A DNA stretch of 64,000 nucleotides, taken from positions 1 through 64,000 of the forward strand of contig NZ_JAAFZA010000021.1 of assembly GCF_015356865.1 (NCBI RefSeq). The letters run 5' to 3'. This DNA comes from Catenulispora pinisilvae (GTDB lineage Bacteria; Actinomycetota; Actinomycetes; Streptomycetales; Catenulisporaceae). Below, piece after piece: positions 15,966 through 24,622 of this stretch (positions are counted from its first letter, which is position 1; each line of letters begins with the position of its first letter). Under the pieces are notes generated by a model that ran no database searches, had not been told where the DNA came from, and saw only the letters and a list, made by a program, of their open reading frames with translations. A program made the translations under genes and the position numbers.

Positions 15966-17402
15966 TCAGGGGTTCACTGCGGGGATCAGGCCGGACTCGC
16001 GTCCGCCGGTGTAGGAGATGCCGATGCCCAGGCCGAAGATCGCGTTGAAACCGCCCCAGACGTACCAGGCCGGGTTGATCTTGCCGCCGACGGCGCCCAT
16101 GATCCCGGCCAGGCCCTTGTAGCCGCTCCAGCCGCCGAGCACGCCGGCCCAGTCGGCGATGCTCTTCAGGGGGTTGGTGCCCAGGCCCTTCCACATGTTC
16201 CAGGCGTCGCCGATCTGCTTGCCGGCCGACCCCCAGAACCCGATCTCGGGCACGGCGCCCATCTTGCCGCCGTAGAACCCCAGCATGCCGGGCAGGTTGC
16301 CGGCCTTGCCGCCGAGCCAGCTCAGGGCACTGTTGGTGACGGGGTTGTTGTACCAGTCGGACATGTGGTCCCACTTGGTGGCCGCGTTGGTCACCGGGTC
16401 GATCATGAACTGGTCGTTCATATTGGACGGGGCCGGGCCGATGGGGCGCAGCGGGATGTTGTTCAGATCCCCGCCGAAGGTGTTGTCGGCGAAGCCGAGC
16501 TGCGGCGCGCCCGGCCGCCCGGTGAGGCCGGCGAGCGCCTTGGCGTCGTTGGCCAGCCCCTTGGCCAGCTGGGCCGCCCCGATTCCGATGAAGCCCAGGC
16601 CCAGGCCCACCGCGCCGAAGATGACGTCCAGCACGCTGCCTTTGCCGTCGGCGTAGAGGATCGAGTTGACGATCAGCGACGCCGCGCCGACCACCACGCC
16701 GGCCAAGACGACCACGTCCAGCCCGGGGACCAGCAGCGCCAGCGCGCCGAGCGCCATGCCGATGTAGCCCAGGATCTTGCTGAACCAGCCCAGGATCTCG
16801 TCGAGCTTGTCCTTCCAGGTGTCGGTCAGGCCGTCGTGGTAGTTCTTGCTGTTGACGGCGTCGCCGAACCGTTTGCCGGCCACGTTCAGCTGGTCCAGGG
16901 CGTTGTTGAGCCGGTTCTTGGCGGCGGACAGCGCGTCGTTGGCCTGGTTCTCGGCGTTGGTCTTGTCAGTGCCCTTCTGCTGTTCCTGCGGCGTGACGGT
17001 GCCGTCCGTGCCCTTCTGCGGGTCGGGCATCGACGTCGCCTGTTTCTGCTGGCCCGCGGCGTTGTTCGCGTCGTTCAGCGCCGCGGCCGTCTCGTCCAGG
17101 CCGGTCTGGAGCTCGGGCTCGTAGATCTTGATCTGGTCGGTGACGTCGTGGTAGCGGACGCCGGCCTTCTGCAGCTCGTCGTGCAGCGAGCCCGCGCTCT
17201 TGCGGAGCCCGTCGATGTACTGGCCGACCAGGCCGTCGGAGTTGTCGTCCATCACCTTCTGTAGCCGGGACACGGCATCGTCGATGGTGGAGGCGATGTT
17301 CTGGTAGCGCTGCTGGGCCGAGGCGATCTCGTCCGGGTCGGCGTGGACCGGGTCGGAGCCCAGGCCCAGCGCCTCCCAGCTCCCCAGATTGCGGATGCTC
17401 AC
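15966..17402 (-). CDS. Large WXG-like protein with a membrane-active core, putative T7SS substrate
   Basis: A 478-residue protein. Residues 1-200 are predicted helical with ADPDEIASAQQRYQNIASTI and VMDDNSDGLVGQYIDGLRKS, resembling long WXG100/LXG-type heads. A Gln/Lys-rich linker follows near 130, then two or three hydrophobic segments near 215-290 and a Gly/Trp-rich C-terminal half with repeated LGGWSGYKG-like motifs. There is no Sec signal peptide, as expected of a type VII substrate. No toxin catalytic motif is visible. The GTG start at 17402 is directly downstream of the WXG100 gene. Confidence 0.75.
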   Translation of the reverse strand: MSIRNLGSWEALGLGSDPVHADPDEIASAQQRYQNIASTIDDAVSRLQKVMDDNSDGLVGQYIDGLRKSAGSLHDELQKAGVRYHDVTDQIKIYEPELQTGLDETAAALNDANNAAGQQKQATSMPDPQKGTDGTVTPQEQQKGTDKTNAENQANDALSAAKNRLNNALDQLNVAGKRFGDAVNSKNYHDGLTDTWKDKLDEILGWFSKILGYIGMALGALALLVPGLDVVVLAGVVVGAASLIVNSILYADGKGSVLDVIFGAVGLGLGFIGIGAAQLAKGLANDAKALAGLTGRPGAPQLGFADNTFGGDLNNIPLRPIGPAPSNMNDQFMIDPVTNAATKWDHMSDWYNNPVTNSALSWLGGKAGNLPGMLGFYGGKMGAVPEIGFWGSAGKQIGDAWNMWKGLGTNPLKSIADWAGVLGGWSGYKGLAGIMGAVGGKINPAWYVWGGFNAIFGLGIGISYTGGRESGLIPAVNP

Positions 17403-17418
17403 GGTTCCTCCCGCCGGG

Positions 17419-17703
17419 TCACGACTGCTGGTTCAGGCTGTCGGCGAGCTGCTGGTCGCCCTGCTGCCAAGCCTGGTTGATCTTGTCGACCGAGTCCCGC
17501 AGCGACTTCATGTCCTTGACCATGGAGTCGCGGTGGATCCGCCAATTGGCGGCGAAGTCGCCCATCGAGGAGTTGGCGTTCTGCTGGCCCCACAGGCCCT
17601 TGTCCTCGTTCTGGAAGTCCAGCGCGCCCTCGAACTCGCCGATCAGCGAATTGAGATCGTTGAGCAGGCTCACCAGGTCGTCTCGGACGATGAGGTCGGC
17701 CAT
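17419..17703 (-). CDS. WXG100-family protein
   Basis: A 94-residue helical-hairpin protein of ESAT-6 size. Seen: LLNDLNSLIGEFEGAL in helix 1 and NANSSMGDFAANWRIHRDSM at the turn, where a WXG-like element is replaced by SMGDF, then DSVDKINQAWQQG in helix 2. The ATG shares one base with the stop of the ATPase gene (TGATG) and uses an AAGGAG in its last codons, so it is translationally coupled to the ATPase. It is probably secreted or a secretion partner. Confidence 0.85.
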   Translation of the reverse strand: MADLIVRDDLVSLLNDLNSLIGEFEGALDFQNEDKGLWGQQNANSSMGDFAANWRIHRDSMVKDMKSLRDSVDKINQAWQQGDQQLADSLNQQS

Positions 17704-20700
17704 CAGGACTCCTTGTTCGGGTTCTGGTTCCGGTTCTGGTTGGGACTCATGGTCGGGATCTGCGCGGTGGTCAGGACGCCGTCGCCGAGGTGCACCAGAC
17801 AGGCGCCGGGCACCACCCGCGGCGCCAGTTGGGAGCGGGCCAGCCGGATGCCGACCAGGTCGCCGTTGCTCAGCTCGGGCGGGGACAGCAGCGCGCCGCG
17901 GCGGTTCTTCTTCACCTCGGCCTGCCAGCCGGAGAAGCCCATCGCCACCGAGCCGATCTCGCCGCCGAGGATCAGGCCTCTGTTGCGGCCCGAACCGGAA
18001 CGGACGTAGGCCCGCAGCCATTCCCGGGCCCGGCACTCGCGCCAGGCCTCGCCGTCGTCGATGATCAGCACCACCGGGCCCTCGCCCGGGTCGAGCAGCG
18101 CGGACAGTTCCTCCTCGACGGGGTCCGAAGCGTTTACCAGGCCGCGGACGCCCGGGCGGCCGACCAGCGCGCTCAGCGGCGTCGCGCTCGGCGCGCCGAT
18201 CACGATCTCGGCGCCGGTGCGCAGCAGCGATTCGGCCATCACCCCGAGCGCGGTGCTGCGTCCGGATCCGGAGGGGCCGGCGATCAGGAACGTCGGCCGG
18301 TCGCCGAACAGGGTCGCGCCCACCGGCTCCAACTCGTCGCCGCCGACGCCGAGCAGCGCCCAGGGCTGTTTGCGTTCCTCTTCGAGATAGCCCCACGCCT
18401 CCTGGAACGTCAGCTGCGCCGGCAGCACCGCGATCCGGCCGGGCCGCTGGTTCTTGGGGACGTCGGCCTCGCGGTCGGTCAGCCGGGAAGCCAGTGCCCG
18501 CAGCGCGGCGACCTGTGCCGGCCCGGAGGGATCGGCGGCGACCAGGGCGACCTGTGTCTCGGTGGCGCCCATCGAGCGGTACCCCCGGCCGGGCGCCATG
18601 TTCTCCGGGATCGTGCGCGGGTTCAGGCCGACCAGCGAGTAGTCGGACTTGTCCGGCAGTCGCAGTACCAGCTTGTCCTCGGTCAGGGAGCTGATACGTC
18701 CGGACATCAGGGTCCGGTCACCGGCGATCACCACGTGCACGCCGACGCTGGCGCCCTCGCGCATCAGGGTGTGGATGATCTCGGTCAGCGAGCCGTTGTC
18801 GTGCTCGCTGAGCGTTCCCATGAACCCTTCCCAGCGGTCCAGCAGCAGCATGATGTGCGGCAGCCGTTCCTCCGGCGCACCGGCCCGACGCTGCTCGGTG
18901 AGGTCGGCGAACCCGCCCTCGCCGAGGATCCGCTGCCGGTTCATCACCTCGGCGTGCAGCCGCTTGAGCAGCCGGGAGGCGCGTTCGGTCTCCGAGCGCT
19001 GCACGATCGCGCCGCAGTGCGGGAACTTGCTCAGCGGCAGCAGCGCGCCGTTGCCGCAGTCCAGGCCGTACAGGTGCAGGTCCGGTACCGAGGCGGCGCT
19101 GGCCGCGGCGGCCGCGATGGTGCGCAGCGTCTGGGACCGGCCCGAGCGCGGCGCGCCGATGATGTGGAAGTGGCCGAACGTGGCCAGATCGATGGCGACC
19201 GGCTCCTGCGCCTGCGCCGCCGGAAGGTCCTGGATCGCCCAGGAGAACACCGGCTCGCCGGACTCCGCCGGCGTCGGCTCGGTGGCGAGTTCCACCACCG
19301 GGGCCGTCGGCAGCGGCGGCAGCCAAGGGCGGCGCTGCTCGGGCAGGCCGAGCAGATCAGTGGTCTGACGCAGGGCGGAGACCAGCACCGACAGGTCGGT
19401 GACCACGTCGGTCTCGGTGACCGCGGCCGGCCGCTCCGGCGCCGGCCGGCCCAGATCCAGCCAGTCCACCGGACGCAGGAACGGCGCGGGGGCGGAGACC
19501 GAGCGGTCCTTGGACGGCCGCCGGCCGCCGACCCGGCCGGTCTGGAACGGCAGCAGGGAGCTGTGGCCCAGACGCGCGTAGCCGCGGCCGGGGTGGGTGG
19601 GCGAGATGTTCGCCGCGTCCCGGGCGTCGATGACGTCGGTGCTCTCCGCCGCGTCGGTGACCCGCAGCGCCACCCGCAGGTTGGTGTTGGCCCGGATCTC
19701 GGCGGACACCACGCCGGACGGCCGCTGGGTGGCCAGGATCAGGTGGATGCCCAGGGACCGGCCGCGCTGGGCGACGTTCACCAGACCGGTGACGAAGTCC
19801 GGCAGTTCGCGGACCATCGAGGCGAACTCGTCGATGACGATCAGCAGCCGCGGGATCGGCGCCAGGTCCGGCCGCCGGGTGGCGTAGTCGAGGTAGTCCT
19901 CCAGGTCCTTGGCCCCGGCGGCGGCCAGCAGCCGCTCGCGGTGCGTCAGCTCCGCGCCCAGCGAGGTGAGCGCGCGCTCGACCAGATGGGTGTCCAGGTC
20001 GGTGACCATGCCGACGGTGTGCGGGAGGTCGACACAGTCCTTGAAAGCCGCGCCGCCCTTGTAGTCCACGAGGACGAAGGTCATCGCGTCCGGCCGGTTG
20101 GCCACCGCGAGCGAGGCGACCAGACTCTGCAAGAACTCTGACTTGCCCGAGCCGGTCGTCCCGGCGACCAGGCCGTGCGGGCCGTGCGCGACCAGGTCCA
20201 GGGCGAACGGGCCGTCGAGCGAGGCGCCGATGACCGCCTTGGTGCTGCGGCCTGCGGCATGCCAGCGTCCGCTGAGCACCGCCGGGCTCGGGTCGGCCAG
20301 GTCCAGCAGATCCAGCAGCCGGGCCGCGTCCGGCAGCGCCATACCGCCGGCCACCTCGCTGACGTCGCGCAGCGGCGCCAGGCGGCGGCCGACCACCGGA
20401 TACCACTCGGCGCTCACGTCGTCGGCCAGGATCGCGTCGATCCGCGCGGCCCGCTGCTGGCGCAGGCTCACCGGCTGGCCGGGGATGCCGCCGGCCAGGA
20501 TCGTCGTGCACTCCTCGGGCAGCGTGCGCTCGTCGGCGTCGACGCAGATGCTGTACACGCCGACCGCCGGGCCCTCGCGCAGGACCGTGACGACGCCGGG
20601 CAGCGCGCGCAGCCGCAGCGCGCCGTCCAGGACGACGACCAGGTCCGGGTCCACCCGGCCCGCGCCGGAGCCGGAATCGAGCCGGGCCCGCTGGCGCGCG

Positions 20701-22136
20701 GCGATCAGATCTCCGAGTTCTGCGACGCGATGGCCGAGCGTCTCGGCGTCCGCGCCGACCAGAGTCAGGGCTCGTTGTCCCAGGCTGGGGCGGGCGTGCG
20801 GCAGCCACGTGGCCCAGTCCCACAGGCTGTCGCCGGCGGGGTCGGTGAGGACGTAGAGCTGGAGGTCGCGCGGGCTTTGCAGAACCGCGATCTGGCCGAC
20901 CAGCCAGCGGGCCATGCGCCGCGGCCATTCCCCGCGCCCGGCCACGCCGACCACACCGGCCTGCGCGATGGAGAACGCCGCGGGGGCGTCGTGGGCCGTG
21001 CGGTGTTGCGAGGTGCGCTGCGCGCCGTCGACCTGTTCGACCACCACCGAACTGTCCAGATCGGCCAGGCCGACCCGGACCAGGAGGTGGTCGGGATCGC
21101 TACGACGCCGCTCCCACAGACGACTTCGCGGACCGGTCGCGATCAGCAGCAGTTCGGCGGCGTCCGGACTCCAGGACCGCAGCCGCAACCGCTCCAGATC
21201 CATCGCGCGGTCGACCTCCTGTTCGGCCGAGGCCAGCTGCTCGACGAACTCGGCCTGCATCCGGCGGTGCCCGACCTTGCCGGTGCGGCGGCCGTTGAGC
21301 CAGTTGCCGACCATCATCACCGGCGAGAACCCGGCCATCAGCAGATAGCTGGTGTTGTGCAGGATGGCCGTCATCACCACGCCCAGGCCGACCGGCATGA
21401 GGGCGGTGATCCACGGCAGCGGGCTCTGACGGGCCGGCGGCGGCTCGGCGGGGAGCCGGAAAGCGTTGCGGGCCTCCGGCGGCAGCAGCCGCGGCGGCCG
21501 GTTGTAGTCCAGCCACTCGCCTTCCGGCGAGACCTCGATCATCGCGTCGGGCTGGCGGACCGCGCCTTGTTCGTAACGGCTCTCGCCGATCCGCACCTGC
21601 ACGGTCTCGGGCCAGTCGGTCTCGGTCTCGGCGTCGGCGAGCGGCACCCGGTCCAGTTCCGGCGGCTCGCGCAGGAAGACGGGCCGGATCCGGACCGAGG
21701 CGTCGAGGCTGACCCGGACCGTGGCCACGACGCCGGGCTGGCCCGAACCGAGCCGGACCGCGCACGAGGGGTCCGAGCCGATCTGGTGCACGCCGGCGCC
21801 CAGATGCCAGACCCGGCCGCTGTCCACGCCGGCGACGGCGCGGATGGTGACCAGACCGGAACCGGACGCCGCCGGACGGCCGGGCTCCCCGGCCTCGCCG
21901 GGGGCACCCAGCCACAGGACCGCGCCGTCGTGGATCCCGGCGGTGCCCAGCGGGCCGGACAGGTCCACGCGGACGCCGTCGAGGAACACGGCCTCGGCAG
22001 CGTCGGCCGCGGCGTCCGCGCCGACCACGTCCAGCAGCCCCTTGACGACGTCCCGGACCGGGGTCGTGGGATCGGCGTCCACCACGACGTCATGCGACCG
22101 GCCCGCCGGCCGGGCCACGGTGATCAGCATGCGCAT
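17703..22136 (-). CDS. EssC/EccC-type type VII secretion ATPase
   Basis: A 1477-residue membrane-anchored FtsK/SpoIIIE ATPase, the motor of a type VII-like system. Order seen: a ubiquitin/YukD-like domain (1-80), an FHA-like domain (about 95-165, HQIGSDPSCAVRLG), two transmembrane helices (about 240-275), then three ATPase domains. The first has an intact Walker A, GTTGSGKS near 660, and VIDEFASMV. The second (GAPRSGRS near 995) and third (GPSGSGRS near 1290) carry Arg in place of the Walker Lys. The N-terminal FHA layout is closer to Firmicutes EssC than to mycobacterial EccC. SD GGGAGAGG precedes the ATG at 22136. No eccB, eccD, eccE or mycosin is in the window. Confidence 0.9.
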   Translation of the reverse strand: MRMLITVARPAGRSHDVVVDADPTTPVRDVVKGLLDVVGADAAADAAEAVFLDGVRVDLSGPLGTAGIHDGAVLWLGAPGEAGEPGRPAASGSGLVTIRAVAGVDSGRVWHLGAGVHQIGSDPSCAVRLGSGQPGVVATVRVSLDASVRIRPVFLREPPELDRVPLADAETETDWPETVQVRIGESRYEQGAVRQPDAMIEVSPEGEWLDYNRPPRLLPPEARNAFRLPAEPPPARQSPLPWITALMPVGLGVVMTAILHNTSYLLMAGFSPVMMVGNWLNGRRTGKVGHRRMQAEFVEQLASAEQEVDRAMDLERLRLRSWSPDAAELLLIATGPRSRLWERRRSDPDHLLVRVGLADLDSSVVVEQVDGAQRTSQHRTAHDAPAAFSIAQAGVVGVAGRGEWPRRMARWLVGQIAVLQSPRDLQLYVLTDPAGDSLWDWATWLPHARPSLGQRALTLVGADAETLGHRVAELGDLIAARQRARLDSGSGAGRVDPDLVVVLDGALRLRALPGVVTVLREGPAVGVYSICVDADERTLPEECTTILAGGIPGQPVSLRQQRAARIDAILADDVSAEWYPVVGRRLAPLRDVSEVAGGMALPDAARLLDLLDLADPSPAVLSGRWHAAGRSTKAVIGASLDGPFALDLVAHGPHGLVAGTTGSGKSEFLQSLVASLAVANRPDAMTFVLVDYKGGAAFKDCVDLPHTVGMVTDLDTHLVERALTSLGAELTHRERLLAAAGAKDLEDYLDYATRRPDLAPIPRLLIVIDEFASMVRELPDFVTGLVNVAQRGRSLGIHLILATQRPSGVVSAEIRANTNLRVALRVTDAAESTDVIDARDAANISPTHPGRGYARLGHSSLLPFQTGRVGGRRPSKDRSVSAPAPFLRPVDWLDLGRPAPERPAAVTETDVVTDLSVLVSALRQTTDLLGLPEQRRPWLPPLPTAPVVELATEPTPAESGEPVFSWAIQDLPAAQAQEPVAIDLATFGHFHIIGAPRSGRSQTLRTIAAAAASAASVPDLHLYGLDCGNGALLPLSKFPHCGAIVQRSETERASRLLKRLHAEVMNRQRILGEGGFADLTEQRRAGAPEERLPHIMLLLDRWEGFMGTLSEHDNGSLTEIIHTLMREGASVGVHVVIAGDRTLMSGRISSLTEDKLVLRLPDKSDYSLVGLNPRTIPENMAPGRGYRSMGATETQVALVAADPSGPAQVAALRALASRLTDREADVPKNQRPGRIAVLPAQLTFQEAWGYLEEERKQPWALLGVGGDELEPVGATLFGDRPTFLIAGPSGSGRSTALGVMAESLLRTGAEIVIGAPSATPLSALVGRPGVRGLVNASDPVEEELSALLDPGEGPVVLIIDDGEAWRECRAREWLRAYVRSGSGRNRGLILGGEIGSVAMGFSGWQAEVKKNRRGALLSPPELSNGDLVGIRLARSQLAPRVVPGACLVHLGDGVLTTAQIPTMSPNQNRNQNPNKES

Positions 22137-22192
22137 GGCGGTCGCCTCTCCCAGATCCGCTGATTGAGCCAGAGTGCTGATTCAGATCCCGG

Positions 22193-22492
22193 TCACTTCT
22201 GCGGCAGGGACTGCGCCATCTGCGTGTCCATGTCCTGCATCGCCGAGACCGCCTTGTCCAGCCACTGCGAGAGCTGGTCCAGCGAGTCCATCAGCTGGTT
22301 CGCGGAGGTCACGAACTCGTTGTGGACGTCGTCGAACCGGCCGGAGGCCTGGTCGGTGACGAAGCCGGAGGCGGTCAGGGTGTCGACGATGCTCTTGCAC
22401 TCGGCGATCTTGGAGTCGATGTCGGCCTTGTCGTTGCGCATCCGGGTCGCGGCATCCGACATCTCCCCGTAGGTGACGTTGAGGTTCGGCAT
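22193..22492 (-). CDS. WXG100-family protein
   Basis: A 99-residue helical-hairpin protein just upstream of the ATPase gene (56 bp gap). Seen: TYGEMSDAATRMRNDKADI in helix 1, SGFVTDQASGRFDDVHNEF at the turn where the family usually has a WXG motif, and LDQLSQWLDKAVSAM in helix 2. The ATG at 22492 has AAGGGAGC upstream; a longer frame to 22564 lacks a site. With the 94-residue protein it could form a heterodimer, as in ESAT-6/CFP-10 pairs; that pairing is inference. Confidence 0.85.
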   Translation of the reverse strand: MPNLNVTYGEMSDAATRMRNDKADIDSKIAECKSIVDTLTASGFVTDQASGRFDDVHNEFVTSANQLMDSLDQLSQWLDKAVSAMQDMDTQMAQSLPQK

Positions 22493-22704
22493 CGGTGGAT
22501 GCTCCCTTCGAAACGGTGCCGGGCGCTGGTGCGTCGACACATGTGTGCGGCGGACACCGGACACGCTAGGCGCGGGCCCGGCCCCCGGGCCAGGCTCTGA
22601 TCTGCGCGTATGGGTCCAGGGACCCAGGGTCCTGCGTTGACACCCAGGCCCGGCCGGGCCAACGATTCAAACGAAGTGAACCGCCCGTGAGGCAGGAGGC
22701 CCCG

Positions 22705-24405
22705 ATGTCGGTGACCGTGCTGCGCCGCGCCCTGACGTCCGTCGTCGCGGCCGCGCTATTCCTGCTGGCCGGAGCGTGGTCGGCGCCGGCCCGGGCGGCC
22801 CAGGCGCCGCCCCCCGTGAAGTACTACGTCGTGAGCAGCAGCTACCAGGGGCAACCGGAGTTCCTGTTCGAGATCGCGCAGCGGTTCCTGGGCAACGGGA
22901 ACCGCTCGACCGACATCTTCGACCTGAACAAGGGGCATCTGGAGCCGGACGGCACCACGGTGGCCGATCCGACGAAGATCTCCCCCGGCTGGCTTCTGCA
23001 ACTGCCGAACGACGCCAAGGGGGAAGGCGTCATCACCGGTGTGCTCCCGACGTTGCACTTCGACCCGAGCGGCACGCCGGTGAAGTACTACTGGATCGCG
23101 AACGGCTACAAGGGCAAGCCGGAGTTCCTGGCCGAGATCGCACAGCGGTTCCTGGGCAACGGGGCCCGCTCGACCGACATCTTCGCGCTCAACAAGAACC
23201 GTCAGGAGCCTGATGGCCAGCTGCTGACCGACCCGGCGAAGCTCACCCCCGGCTGGTTCGTCAAGCTGCCCGACGACGCCAAGGGCGACGGGCTCATCGC
23301 CGGTCCGCTGCCGTTCCTAGGACCGGCACCGCCCGGACAGCCGGCACCTTCTCAGGGCTCAGCCGTGGCGCCGACCACGACCGGCTCGGCGAGTACCGGC
23401 GCCGGCGCCTCGCACAGCGCGCCGGCCTCGGCCCCCGCCTCTGCCCCGGCTTCGTCGAAGTCCAATAGCTCGTCGAGCAGTCCTGTGGTGTTGATACTGG
23501 CCATCGCGGTGCCGGTGCTGGTGATCGCGGCCCTGGTGTGGTGGGCGCTGCGGGCCGGGCTGTTCGCCAAGCTGGGCGCGGGGATGCGCGGGCGCCGGTC
23601 CCGCAAGCCGAGTCCGGCCGCGCCCCGGGACGACGCGGCGGCGTGGACCATCGACCGGGTGCTGCGCACCCTGGCCACCGCCTGCGTGCAGGCCGGGCGT
23701 CCGCTGCCGGGCGTCGCGGCGGTCGTGGTCGGCACCGACACCCTCACGCTGCGGCTGGCCCGCCCGGACGAGCAGCCGCCGGACGGCTGGAGCGCCGAGC
23801 ACCAGGGCCGGTCGTGGGCCGCGCCGCTGCGGCTGCTCCAGAGCGCGCCGGTCGACGACGCGTTGCCCGCGCCGTATCCGCGGCTGGTCTCCACCGGCGA
23901 TTCCGACCAAGGCAGGGTTCTGTTGAACCTGGCCGAGGCACACGGCGTGATCAGCCTGGAGGGCGACGCGCGCCTGGCCCGGACACTGGTCGCGGACTGG
24001 GTCCGCGAGCTGTCCGGCAGTCCTTGGTCGCGCGGGACCGTGGTGCTGCGGATCGGGTTCGGTTCTGGTGCTAGTGCTGCCGGTTCCGGTTCCGGTTCCA
24101 GTTCTGGCTCTGCCTCCGGGGAGATGCCCGGGGTCGAGGACGCGCCGAACATCGAGGCCGCGGCGGCGATTCTGGACGAGGCCGACGGCGGCGTGCTGGT
24201 GTTGGCGCGCGCGCCGGGCGGCCGGGAGCCGGAGCGGATCAGCACCCTGGCCGGCACGGCGGACGGCCGGTGGTCGGTGGTGGTGCTGGGCAGCCTGAAG
24301 AACGCCAGTTGGCGACTGGTCGCCGATGCCACCGGGACGCTGGACACCGGGCTGCTGGGTGAGCCGGTGCGGCTGCACGGGAAGCGGCCGTTGGAACACG
24401 CCTGA
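22705..24405 (+). CDS. Two-LysM membrane protein linked to a BTAD regulator
   Basis: A 566-residue protein. Seen: a signal peptide (1-31), two LysM-like repeats of about 95 residues (each with EIAQRFLGNG and a GW-x-LP end), a Pro/Ala/Ser linker, a transmembrane helix near residue 275, and a cytoplasmic domain ending near 566 with a short Gly/Ser spacer near 460. In many actinomycetes a LysM/TM part of this kind is fused to a BTAD domain; here the BTAD protein is the separate next gene. It may bind cell wall outside and signal inside. SD GGAGG precedes ATG 22705. It is divergent from the secretion operon, 212 bp away. Confidence 0.78.
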   Translation: MSVTVLRRALTSVVAAALFLLAGAWSAPARAAQAPPPVKYYVVSSSYQGQPEFLFEIAQRFLGNGNRSTDIFDLNKGHLEPDGTTVADPTKISPGWLLQLPNDAKGEGVITGVLPTLHFDPSGTPVKYYWIANGYKGKPEFLAEIAQRFLGNGARSTDIFALNKNRQEPDGQLLTDPAKLTPGWFVKLPDDAKGDGLIAGPLPFLGPAPPGQPAPSQGSAVAPTTTGSASTGAGASHSAPASAPASAPASSKSNSSSSSPVVLILAIAVPVLVIAALVWWALRAGLFAKLGAGMRGRRSRKPSPAAPRDDAAAWTIDRVLRTLATACVQAGRPLPGVAAVVVGTDTLTLRLARPDEQPPDGWSAEHQGRSWAAPLRLLQSAPVDDALPAPYPRLVSTGDSDQGRVLLNLAEAHGVISLEGDARLARTLVADWVRELSGSPWSRGTVVLRIGFGSGASAAGSGSGSSSGSASGEMPGVEDAPNIEAAAAILDEADGGVLVLARAPGGREPERISTLAGTADGRWSVVVLGSLKNASWRLVADATGTLDTGLLGEPVRLHGKRPLEHA

Positions 24406-24410
24406 GGTGC

Positions 24411-24458
24411 CGCCAGGGCCGCGTTCTCCGGGATCGACCCGGAGCGCGCGGCCTTGGC
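24411..24458 (+). terminator. Long hairpin after the LysM gene
   Basis: An inner perfect stem, CTCCGGG-ATCGA-CCCGGAG (24426-24444), is nested in an outer imperfect stem, GCCAGGGCCGCG with CGCGCGGCCTTGGC. It begins six bases after the stop codon. It is a strong candidate for an intrinsic terminator without a T-tract, which would separate this gene from the BTAD gene. Confidence 0.7.
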
Positions 24459-24622
24459 GCGTCTGGCGCAAACCTGCTCGAACACGGCCTCCGTGGCCAC
24501 GTCAGACCACTGACACCTTGACCTGACACCGATCCAAGCGTAAACAATGCGAATACCACTCCGAATCACAGGCGAAGCAACATTCGCCGGCGGGAAGCGG
24601 ATCGGCAGGGAGGGACGCGCGC

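Noticed and set aside
17790..22163. Very long plus-strand open frames opposite the EssC-type ATPase
   Set aside because: They are antisense shadows caused by high GC third positions; composition is His/Arg/Gln-rich low complexity and no domain is recognisable.
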